Shown piece after piece: positions 8,549 through 14,618 of a stretch of DNA of 23,517 nt; within the stretch, counting starts at the first letter, position 1; each line of letters starts with the position of its first letter. Source of the DNA: DSFO01 sp041640715 (lineage in GTDB: Archaea; Thermoproteota; Thermoprotei; Gearchaeales; Gearchaeaceae); contig JBEPZU010000013.1 of the NCBI GenBank assembly GCA_041640715.1, positions 1-23,517 on the forward strand. The letters run 5' to 3'. The notes under the pieces were generated by a model that was not told the origin of the DNA, searched no databases, and worked only from the letters and a program-made list of their open reading frames with translations. Made by a program: the position numbers and the translations under genes.

Positions 8549-8649
8549 GGGGCCGTCGTTTAGCCTGGACTAAGATGCCGGCTTGGGGAGCCTGTCTAGG
8601 TTGAGGCCTAGAACGCTGGTGATCCGGGGTTCAAATCCCCGCGGCCCCA
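8549..8649 (+). tRNA. tRNA-Pro (anticodon GGG) with intron
   Basis: The acceptor stem GGGGCCG (8549-8555) pairs fully with CGGCCCC (8642-8648), and A8649 is the discriminator base; CCA is not encoded. The T arm is CGGGG-TTCAAAT-CCCCG (8625-8641). The anticodon stem CCGGC (8578-8582) pairs with GCTGG (8615-8619) only after removal of a 25-nt insert, giving the seven-base loop TTGGGGC with anticodon GGG (8585-8587). The mature tRNA is 76 nt before CCA addition. A T6 run at 8664-8669 may end the transcript. Confidence 0.96.
8589..8613 (+). other. tRNA intron at 37/38 with bulge-helix-bulge fold
   Basis: The precursor folds into a canonical archaeal splicing motif. TTGG (8583-8586) pairs with CTAG in the intron (two G-U pairs) to form the 4-bp central helix. 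It is flanked by the bulges GG^A (cut after 8588) and AA^C (cut after 8613), and intron bases GCCT/AGGC form the inner helix around a 10-nt loop. Cleavage of both 3-nt bulges after the second base removes exactly 25 nt. Confidence 0.88.
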
Positions 8650-8689
8650 TTTAAAATAAGGAATTTTTTATTAACGAGAATATATTGAT

Positions 8690-10087
8690 ATGGAAGAATT
8701 TAGAATAGAAAAAGATTTTTTAGGAGAAGTTAAAATCCCTGTAAGCGCATATTATGGCATACACACAAAAAGGGCTTTCGAAAATTTCAAATTCTCCAGT
8801 TATAGATTTCAAAAAGACTTCATAAAAGCCTTAGCTATAGTAAAACTCGCTGCTGCTAGAGCAAATTATAAGCTAGGATTGTTAGAAGAAAGAATAGCTA
8901 AAGCAATAGAATCTGCGGCCATAGAAGTAATAGAAGGGAAATTCGATGATCAATTCATAATAGATGTATTCCAAACAGGATCAGGGACTTCTACGAATAT
9001 GAACATGAACGAAGTAATAGCAAGCAGAGCAAATGAAATACTTGGAGGAAAGAGGGGAGATAAAAAACCAGTTCATCCTAACGATCACGTAAATAAATGC
9101 CAATCCACGAATGATGTAATACCGACTACTATTCACGTAGCTAGCCTAGTATTAGTTAAATCTAAGTTATTGCCAGCGATGGAGAAGTTACGTAGAACTC
9201 TCGAGGAGAAAGCAGAGGAATTCAAAGATGTGATAAGAGCTGCAAGAACACATCTACAAGATGCGGTGCCTATAACTTTAGGCCAAAACTTCAGCGCATA
9301 TGCTAACATGATAAAGCATGATATAGAGGAAGTAGAAAAGGCATCTGAAAGGTTAAAGGAATTAGCATTAGGAGGGACAGCAGCTGGTACAGGATTAAAC
9401 GCCCATCCTAAGTTCGCTGAAACTGCGATTGAAGAAATAAATAAAATGACCGGTTTGGATTTCAGACCTGCTAGAAATAAGTTCGAAGCATTGCAGAGTA
9501 TGAATTCAGTACTAGCTTTAAGCTCTGCAATAAAAGGTTTGGCGACAAGCTTACTTAAAATAGGCAATGATTTAAGACTTTTGAATTCAGGGCCTAATAC
9601 TGGATTTGCAGAAATAGAACTTCCTGTTCTCCAACCTGGATCTAGCATAATGCCAGCTAAAGTAAATCCCGTGATGCCTGAAGCTGTTACGATGGTTGCT
9701 GTAAAGCTTATAGGCGATGACGCTACGATAAGCAATGCTGCACAATATAGCTTCCTAGAACTTCACATGATGTTACCTCTAATAGGTTTCACAATTATAG
9801 AGGAAATAGAACTCGCTTCAAATGCATGTAATGAATTCGCAGACAAATGCATTAAGGGCATAAAAGCAAATGTAGAAAGAAGCAGGAAATACGCCGAAAG
9901 TAGCTTAATGGTGATAACTGCTATAGCGCCTAGAATAGGTTATGATGCCGCAGCGATTATAGCTAAAAAAGCGATGGCTACAGGCAAAAGTATTAGAGAG
10001 ATATTGATTGAGGAAGGTATAATGAGTAAAGAGGAAGTAGATAAAGTGCTCGATTTGAAGAGGATGACTGAAGGAGGAATAATTTGA
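8690..10087 (+). CDS. fumC: Class II fumarate hydratase
   Basis: This 465-residue enzyme interconverts fumarate and L-malate in the citric acid cycle and is the usual length for the homotetrameric family. The signature loop GSSIMPAKVNP starts at residue 317 with the catalytic Ser in it, and GSGTSTNMNMNEV, HPNDHVN (129-135) and RTHLQDAVP (His188) are present. His188 is the fumarase form; aspartases have Gln there. However, MPAKVNP (rather than MPGKVNP) and NKCQSTND are closer to aspartase-type sequences, so an aspartate ammonia-lyase or mixed specificity is a weaker alternative. It starts 40 bp after the tRNA; the A/T tract at 8662-8670 is a possible TATA box. It meets the GNAT gene tail to tail. 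Confidence 0.88.
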   Translation: MEEFRIEKDFLGEVKIPVSAYYGIHTKRAFENFKFSSYRFQKDFIKALAIVKLAAARANYKLGLLEERIAKAIESAAIEVIEGKFDDQFIIDVFQTGSGTSTNMNMNEVIASRANEILGGKRGDKKPVHPNDHVNKCQSTNDVIPTTIHVASLVLVKSKLLPAMEKLRRTLEEKAEEFKDVIRAARTHLQDAVPITLGQNFSAYANMIKHDIEEVEKASERLKELALGGTAAGTGLNAHPKFAETAIEEINKMTGLDFRPARNKFEALQSMNSVLALSSAIKGLATSLLKIGNDLRLLNSGPNTGFAEIELPVLQPGSSIMPAKVNPVMPEAVTMVAVKLIGDDATISNAAQYSFLELHMMLPLIGFTIIEEIELASNACNEFADKCIKGIKANVERSRKYAESSLMVITAIAPRIGYDAAAIIAKKAMATGKSIREILIEEGIMSKEEVDKVLDLKRMTEGGII

Positions 10088-10088
10088 A

Positions 10089-10901
10089 TCAAAGAGAAGC
10101 CTCGTAAACTATCAATTCATCGAAATTGATTCCTTTATCTAGAAGAATTTCTTTGTACTCATCCCTAGAAGGAATCATTAAGATAAAATCTTCTTTATTT
10201 TTAGCTAAGAAGCAAGCTATTTTCAGCATATCGATCAAAACATCCTTAGGACATTCTAGATAACTTATTGTATAGTTATTCCTTCTAAAAGATTTATCAA
10301 CGATAACGAGATTAGGATCTTCAAAATAAACCTCCTTGTTCATTATACGTTCAAAAAGCCAATCTTGATTGAAATCGAACCATGCATAACCAGCGTGATA
10401 TATTCTGCCTATTTCTTCAAAGAATTTAGAATTTAACAAGAAATTAAGAACTAAATCGTATTCCGCAGATGCTTGAATTTCCTTAGGTTCTAGTTTATCT
10501 ACTCTTAAATGTAACCACCTAGAAGTGGGCTTGAAGGGGGTCTTAGCTAAATGCCTCTGTGATGGTATATTTTTTGATGAAGTGACCAACCTAGCCTTCT
10601 TTATTCCTTCTTTTCTGAGTGTTTCTAAAATGAATAAGTTCATCTTAGTAGCTATTCCTAGATTTCTATAGTTAGGATGAACTCGAGCACCCTCCAACCA
10701 AGCGCTCTCTTTGTTCTTCAGAAAGAAATGACTTATGGCTATAATTTTATCATCGTAATGAACTACGAGCAATTTACCTTTGTCATCTAATAACCATTCA
10801 TCTAACACGTGGAAAATATAATCATGAGGATTCGTTTCTTTAAGCAACTCTATTATCTTAGGCTTATCCTCAACCTTTGCTTGCCTTATATTCAGATCCA
10901 T
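10089..10901 (-). CDS. GNAT-family N-acetyltransferase with C-terminal extension
   Basis: Residues 1 to about 135 form a GNAT domain. The acetyl-CoA pyrophosphate-binding motif is seen as RNLGIA (79-84), after the strand that contains WLEGARVHPN. GNAT enzymes transfer an acetyl group from acetyl-CoA to an amine. The remaining 135 residues (about 136-270) are a mixed alpha/beta extension ending in an IVYE strand; I do not recognise it, and it may bind the substrate or be a second degenerate GNAT unit. The ATG at 10901 lies inside the end of taw3, overlapping by 32 nt, so the two are probably co-transcribed and translationally coupled. Substrate unknown. Confidence 0.8.
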   Translation of the reverse strand: MDLNIRQAKVEDKPKIIELLKETNPHDYIFHVLDEWLLDDKGKLLVVHYDDKIIAISHFFLKNKESAWLEGARVHPNYRNLGIATKMNLFILETLRKEGIKKARLVTSSKNIPSQRHLAKTPFKPTSRWLHLRVDKLEPKEIQASAEYDLVLNFLLNSKFFEEIGRIYHAGYAWFDFNQDWLFERIMNKEVYFEDPNLVIVDKSFRRNNYTISYLECPKDVLIDMLKIACFLAKNKEDFILMIPSRDEYKEILLDKGINFDELIVYEASL

Positions 10902-11481
10902 TTAATAACTTACTGAACTTACTCATTAATTTATTTATAGAAAGCTTTGCTGCTTTAAGATTTTCTTCTAAGATCTTAATTAAAGTATCAATCTCATTCA
11001 GATTAACGATAAACTTCCCTTCATATTTCAAAGGTATATCTAACCTATTGCTAGAGTTTAGCTCTACTACGACTCTATCAGGATTTCTAGAGATAATACC
11101 GCTATGCTTAAAACCTGAACCCCTTGCTTCTTTTAGAATTTTCAAAGCGTCATCAAAACTCTTGCAAGCTATATGAACTATAGGGGGCTGTAAAGAAATC
11201 CATGCGAAATCTCCTTCGATATTTTCTATTGCTTTTATAAGCTCATGCTTATCTACGCCATAGTGAAACTTAGCGATGCTCTTTATGTTTTTCCTGTCTG
11301 AATAGCTTTTACCTTCTATTATTTGAACCCTGCCGCTACAAGAACTTAAGCTATAGTAGTTTTCATGGGAATTAATTAACATGAGCAATTCTAAAATATC
11401 CTTATCAACCCTCCCTTCAGAATTTTCTTTCAACAACCTTTCAATGAAGTATTTTCTCCTTTCACTCCAAACATCCTTCAC
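10870..11481 (-). CDS. taw3: tRNA wybutosine-pathway methyltransferase Taw3 (TYW3 family)
   Basis: TYW3/Taw3 is an AdoMet-dependent enzyme that N4-methylates the tricyclic wyosine precursor at G37 of tRNA-Phe. The 203-residue protein matches in length and motifs: SSCSGR (46-51), a KFHYGVDKHEL segment, the WISLQPPIVHIACKS segment, then an A-x-x-x-GFKHSGI helix-strand and a C-terminal helix. It uses a GTG start at 11481, and an A/T-rich TATA-like stretch about 25 bp upstream (11501-11512) suits a leaderless transcript. It overlaps the downstream GNAT gene by 32 nt. Other wyosine genes (taw1, taw2) are not in this window. The family call is strong. Confidence 0.9.
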   Translation of the reverse strand: MKDVWSERRKYFIERLLKENSEGRVDKDILELLMLINSHENYYSLSSCSGRVQIIEGKSYSDRKNIKSIAKFHYGVDKHELIKAIENIEGDFAWISLQPPIVHIACKSFDDALKILKEARGSGFKHSGIISRNPDRVVVELNSSNRLDIPLKYEGKFIVNLNEIDTLIKILEENLKAAKLSINKLMSKFSKLLNGSEYKASKG

Positions 11482-11586
11482 AATAATACGATTAATCAGT
11501 AAAAATTAATTTTTTAGACAATTCGATATCGCGATAAAATTAGATTTCAAAAATATATAACGGAGCTTATCGAGATTACTAATGAA

Positions 11587-11844
11587 TTGAGGAAAATAAG
11601 AGCAATAACTAATATGTGTGGAGATGAGAATGGTTACGTAGCCATTCTCAACCCAAAATTTGCCAAAGAAAGTCTAGAAGTAGCTAAGAAGAAGTTAGAG
11701 AAGAAAATCTTAGACACTAGGCTTATAGTAAGGGGATATTACAAAGATAAGCTTATAAGCATTTATTCTAACGGAAGGATAACCGTAAAAGAAGTAAACT
11801 CTAGAGAAGAAGCTGAAAAGATATTCGAAGATTTACTTCTTTAA
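11587..11844 (+). CDS. Uncharacterised 85-residue protein
   Basis: I do not recognise this protein. It starts at TTG 11587; the nearby ATG at 11582 reads only ATG-AAT-TGA in another frame. A strong TATA-like AAATATATAA (about 11552-11561) is centred near 30 bp upstream of the TTG. The product has a short N-terminal part with NMCGDENG, a helix (about 25-42), then strand-strand-helix (RLIVRGYYKDKLISIYSNG, then ITVKEV, then an EEAEKIFEDLL helix). That last part resembles a half repeat of TBP or a Pcc1-like unit in layout only. Its end overlaps the convergent membrane gene by 12 nt. Confidence 0.7.
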   Translation: MRKIRAITNMCGDENGYVAILNPKFAKESLEVAKKKLEKKILDTRLIVRGYYKDKLISIYSNGRITVKEVNSREEAEKIFEDLLL

Positions 11845-12219
11845 TCCCTTTATTTGTAAATAAGAAGCAGGCATGAAGAAAATCAAGCCTGGTCCTAGTA
11901 GTATCAAAAAGAAAAGAACGAATTCGGTGATGTTCCTTGCTATCATAACACTAAACAGAGAAGAATTGACGATTAATAAAACGGTGCAAAGTAAAGTCAA
12001 TTTAGCCGAAGATTTGTTCAAATCAAATCTTGCTGAACTTCCTAGTGCTAAAGCAGAAATTATAGTGAAGAAAATCGAAGAGATCAGACCTAAATCTGAG
12101 CTTCCACCACTCACTTCTACATAAGCAAACATGACCAGGAAGACGACCCCAGTCCATATTATGTTTGCGAAACCCCCTATCATTCCTAACAACGAGGGGA
12201 TCGATTTGGAAAACTTCAT
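11833..12219 (-). CDS. Four-helix membrane protein of unknown function
   Basis: A 128-residue protein with four predicted membrane helices (about 9-32, 42-62, 72-92 and 98-120) joined by short loops, one with a lysine/arginine-containing stretch (RFDLNKSSAK). The closing helix contains GPGLIFFMPASYL. I see no catalytic or metal-binding motif. It is transcribed divergently from thioredoxin across only 34 bp and its end overlaps the 85-residue gene by 12 nt. The small size and helix count recall DUF-type archaeal membrane proteins, but I cannot name a family. Confidence 0.75.
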   Translation of the reverse strand: MKFSKSIPSLLGMIGGFANIIWTGVVFLVMFAYVEVSGGSSDLGLISSIFFTIISALALGSSARFDLNKSSAKLTLLCTVLLIVNSSLFSVMIARNITEFVLFFLILLGPGLIFFMPASYLQIKGLKK

Positions 12220-12223
12220 AATT

Positions 12224-12250
12224 TTTATATAAAATACTTTAAGCTATAAG
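12224..12250. promoter_or_regulatory. Interleaved divergent promoters of thioredoxin and membrane gene
   Basis: TTTATATAAAA (12224-12234) is centred 25 bp before the thioredoxin ATG at 12254. On the minus strand CTTATAGC (12243-12250) is centred 27 bp before the ATG at 12219. Each TATA-like box lies within about 10 bp of the other gene's start site, so both promoters fit in a 34-bp gap and initiation complexes would collide. Confidence 0.5.
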
Positions 12251-12253
12251 TGT

Positions 12254-12592
12254 ATGTCTAAGGAAAAACTAGTAGAAGTAACGGATGGGAACTGGGATGA
12301 AGAAATAATTAGGAGTGATAAACCTGTCGTAGTAGATTTTTGGGCAGAATGGTGCATGCCCTGTAGAATCATAGAACCTATGCTCAAAGAACTAGCTTCT
12401 AAGTATGAAGGAAAGATAAAGTTCGCTAGATTAAATGTGGATGAAAACCCAGAAATGACAGAGAAATACGGTATAATGGCCATACCAACTTTGATAATCT
12501 TCAATAAGGGAGAAGAGGTAGACAGATTAGTAGGAGCCGTGCCTAAAGAAAAACTGGAAAAATTCATAAAAGATAGTATTAAATTGAGCTAA
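12254..12592 (+). CDS. trxA: Thioredoxin
   Basis: A 112-residue classical thioredoxin: beta-alpha fold with the redox site WCMPC at 33-37, preceded by VVVDFWAEW, and with the cis-proline region AIPTLIIF in the second half. It reduces disulfides in the cytoplasm; likely partners here are the ribonucleotide reductase and the peroxiredoxin encoded nearby on the other strand. Methionine replaces the usual glycine of WCGPC, a change expected to affect redox potential; CxPC with other middle residues is known in thermophile thioredoxins. It probably has a leaderless transcript (TATA at 12224-12234). Its last 14 nt overlap the convergent 134-residue gene. No thioredoxin reductase is in the window. 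Confidence 0.95.
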   Translation: MSKEKLVEVTDGNWDEEIIRSDKPVVVDFWAEWCMPCRIIEPMLKELASKYEGKIKFARLNVDENPEMTEKYGIMAIPTLIIFNKGEEVDRLVGAVPKEKLEKFIKDSIKLS

Positions 12593-12983
12593 GATTTCTT
12601 AAGAGATTAGAGGTAAGCTTTACGGCTTTCTCTAGTTCTTCAAGCGAGATTTCAGCATCTAATATAAAGAAAGATCTTATCCATAACTCATAGAGCTCGA
12701 TTAATTCGTCAAGCTTGAATTTTTCCAGAGCTTTATCTATAACGAACTTGAATATGTTCAAAGAACCTCTTTCTAATGCTTCCTCGTATTCCTTTTCAAA
12801 GCCCTCTAAGGTTCTAAGCTTTCTTAGACTTTCATGAAAAGCCGAAACAAAACAAAGGGATAAAGCGAGTCTCTTCCAAGCAGATTCATGAGGTGTAGTA
12901 GCCACTGCCTTTCCTCCTTCTTTAAAAGCCATATAGATGTCTTCAGCTATCAGAAGAAAGTCGGAAGGATTATACGTATCCAT
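12579..12983 (-). CDS. Uncharacterised helical protein (134 aa)
   Basis: I do not recognise this protein. It is 134 residues, nearly all alpha-helical, with short acidic and lysine-rich helices (EGFEKEYEEALERG, ISLEELEKAV) and one Cys. The first third contains a conserved-looking ATTPHESAWKRLALSLCF segment. There are no membrane helices or signal peptide. It starts inside the end of the 101-residue gene (14-nt overlap) and is the last gene of the minus-strand block; its own end overlaps thioredoxin by 14 nt. Coupling to the peroxiredoxin through the 101-residue gene suggests joint expression, but no function can be assigned. Confidence 0.75.
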   Translation of the reverse strand: MDTYNPSDFLLIAEDIYMAFKEGGKAVATTPHESAWKRLALSLCFVSAFHESLRKLRTLEGFEKEYEEALERGSLNIFKFVIDKALEKFKLDELIELYELWIRSFFILDAEISLEELEKAVKLTSNLLRNLSSI

Positions 12984-13275
12984 CTTTCTCTAAACTTATT
13001 ATAATTTTCTTCCTTTTATCCTCATCGAGAGCGTTCTTAGCTATTTCTCTTAAAACATTAAATAAATAATATATTATATACTCTTGAACATCTCCGAGTT
13101 TAATTACTATTCTCAATACCTTCCAAGATTTATCGAAGAGATCTTGAAACAATTTAAAAGAAATACTGTATTTTAAATTATATTTATCAAAATAATTCTT
13201 AAATTCTTTTAATAAAAATTCTAAATTTTCTTTTAAGTTTTCTTTTAATATATATTCCTCAACAGGTTCACCCAA
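12970..13275 (-). CDS. Uncharacterised helical protein (101 aa)
   Basis: I do not recognise this protein. It is 101 residues, predicted mostly alpha-helical, rich in Lys, Glu, Leu and Phe (EEYILKENLKENLEFLLKEF near the start), with an aromatic middle (VQEYIIYYLFNVLREI). Its DNA (13060-13260) is markedly more AT-rich than its neighbours, using AAA, TTA, ATA and TTT almost throughout, which might mark fast evolution or a different origin. It overlaps the peroxiredoxin gene by 8 nt and the 134-residue gene by 14 nt, so the three genes are probably translated from one message. Confidence 0.7.
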   Translation of the reverse strand: MGEPVEEYILKENLKENLEFLLKEFKNYFDKYNLKYSISFKLFQDLFDKSWKVLRIVIKLGDVQEYIIYYLFNVLREIAKNALDEDKRKKIIISLEKDGYV

Positions 13276-13735
13276 GACTGGCTAATACTCGCTTTATCTC
13301 TTCGTAATCAGGCTCGTTTCTTGGATTGTCTGATACCCACTTGTATCTGATGATTCCTTGTTTATCTATTATGAAAACAGATCTCTTACCTACTTTTTTC
13401 AAACCGAACAATTCCTCGTGAACAATGTTATACTTAGTTATAACATCCCTATTGAAGTCGCTTAATAAAGGGATTTTTAAATTGTATTTTTCAGCAAAAG
13501 CTTTATGTGAAAATGGACTGTCTACGCTTATTCCGAAGACAATTCCATCGAGTTTTTCCAGCTCGTTTAAAAATCTATCAAAGGTACACATTTCGTTTGT
13601 ACATACGGAGGAAAAATCGAGTACATAAAAGGCAAGCACTATGTTTTTCTTTCCCACGTAATCAGAGAGTTTCACTTTGTTCAAGTTCTGGTCTGGTAGT
13701 TCAAAATCTATAAATTTCTCTCCTACTTCCGGCAT
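13268..13735 (-). CDS. Peroxiredoxin, Bcp/PrxQ-like
   Basis: A thiol peroxidase that reduces hydrogen peroxide and organic peroxides. The 155-residue AhpC/TSA fold contains the peroxidatic Cys45 in FSSVCTNEMC; a second Cys at 50 gives the CX4C spacing of atypical two-cysteine Bcp/PrxQ enzymes. GISVDSPFSHKAF and LLSDF follow in family order, with the conserved Arg in GKRSVFIID. The usual Pro before Cys45 (SPVCT) is Ser-Val here. Thioredoxin, encoded just beyond the end of this gene group, is the probable reductant. A minus-strand TATA-like AATAAATA (13758-13765) sits 26-27 bp before the ATG, so it may be transcribed on its own as well as from upstream. Confidence 0.92.
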   Translation of the reverse strand: MPEVGEKFIDFELPDQNLNKVKLSDYVGKKNIVLAFYVLDFSSVCTNEMCTFDRFLNELEKLDGIVFGISVDSPFSHKAFAEKYNLKIPLLSDFNRDVITKYNIVHEELFGLKKVGKRSVFIIDKQGIIRYKWVSDNPRNEPDYEEIKRVLASLG

Positions 13736-13757
13736 ATTTCTATCCTAATGCAACATG

Positions 13758-13765
13758 TATTTATT
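13758..13765 (-). promoter_or_regulatory. TATA-like box of the peroxiredoxin gene
   Basis: On the minus strand AATAAATA (within AAGAATAAATAC) is centred 26-27 bp upstream of the ATG at 13735 and overlaps the TAA stop (13761-13763) of the GHMP-like gene. It would give a leaderless transcript starting inside the otherwise tightly packed gene run. Confidence 0.45.
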
Positions 13766-14618
13766 CTTTAGCCAATGGGGTTGCTGATATCTTTAAGACA
13801 CGAAGCATTTCATCCTTAGAGAGCAATTTAGATAGAGTTTTGTGAATTTCAGCTATTCTACTGTTTTCTACTAAACAATGAAAACCTTTAGAGAAATAAT
13901 TATAGCCTACGAATTTTATCCCTAGTTTCCTAGCCTCTTCCATCATCTCCTCTAATTCAGGCTCTAAAATCCCTGATTGAAAAGCTAGCCTATTGTTAGC
14001 TTCATAGAGAGAATCTAGATCCAAGGAAGAACTGAAATAGTCGAAACAAGAAGATGAATGAACTGCGATGACCTTTCTATACCATTTATCTAAAAGGAAA
14101 TCATGTATATTAAGCCTACCAAGTTCTACAAACAACACTGAGAAACCTGATAATTCGAAATTCAAAGCTTGATTAAAGTTCAACATAAACGACCTGCTAG
14201 AAATCGAAAAGCCCTCATAAAGCAAATTAGAAGGCAATAGAAAGCTCAATTTATTCTTTATTATGAACTCTTCAAGAAGGCTCATGTGATTATTAAAGTC
14301 TAAGTTAAACAAGTACAAAGAACTGGCAAAAGAAGAAAGCAAGGCGCTGACTTCCTGGTTTAAGGATTGAAGATCACTAGTTAGAGATACTTCTAAGCTA
14401 AAAGGGTCTAGGCAGAGTTGATCCTTTATGTATTCTATGAAAAAAGATAAAAAAGGCGGTCCTTTTATTTCTGATCTAAAAGATTCCTTCTTAGCAGTTG
14501 CCTTAACCCTAGGCTCTACGTTACATGAAACTGAGGAAATATTGATTACATTTCCTTCGTCGTCAAATTCTATTCTGGGTAAGATTAAGATAGAAGAAGG
14601 AGAACTGAAGGAAATCAT
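13761..14618 (-). CDS. GHMP-kinase-superfamily-like protein with eroded motifs
   Basis: A 285-residue protein that I place tentatively in the GHMP kinase fold. The start FSSPSSILIL (4-13) resembles the family opening (APxxIxLxGE). Residues about 86-102 (LNQEVSALLSSFASSLY) sit where the ATP-binding GLGSSxA loop should be. EANNRLAFQSG, then a PELEEMMEEARKLGIKFVG helix-strand (about 206-238) and KGFHCLVEN match the C-terminal part, where the GxGxGG motif normally lies. The glycines of both loops are largely lost, so ATP binding is doubtful. It shares ATGA with the TGS GTPase gene upstream and is followed by peroxiredoxin. Possible roles are a divergent small-molecule kinase, or a structural or regulatory relic; no substrate can be given. 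Confidence 0.6.
   Translation of the reverse strand: MISFSSPSSILILPRIEFDDEGNVINISSVSCNVEPRVKATAKKESFRSEIKGPPFLSFFIEYIKDQLCLDPFSLEVSLTSDLQSLNQEVSALLSSFASSLYLFNLDFNNHMSLLEEFIIKNKLSFLLPSNLLYEGFSISSRSFMLNFNQALNFELSGFSVLFVELGRLNIHDFLLDKWYRKVIAVHSSSCFDYFSSSLDLDSLYEANNRLAFQSGILEPELEEMMEEARKLGIKFVGYNYFSKGFHCLVENSRIAEIHKTLSKLLSKDEMLRVLKISATPLAKE

Noticed and set aside
9133..9735. 200-codon frame on the minus strand opposite fumarase
   Set aside because: Lies wholly inside a clear enzyme gene with intact motifs; Ser/Ala/Leu-rich shadow typical of the complementary frame.
12254..12592. Glutaredoxin or PDI-like identity for the WCMPC protein
   Set aside because: Size, DFWAEW lead-in and AIPT cis-proline segment are those of a classical thioredoxin.
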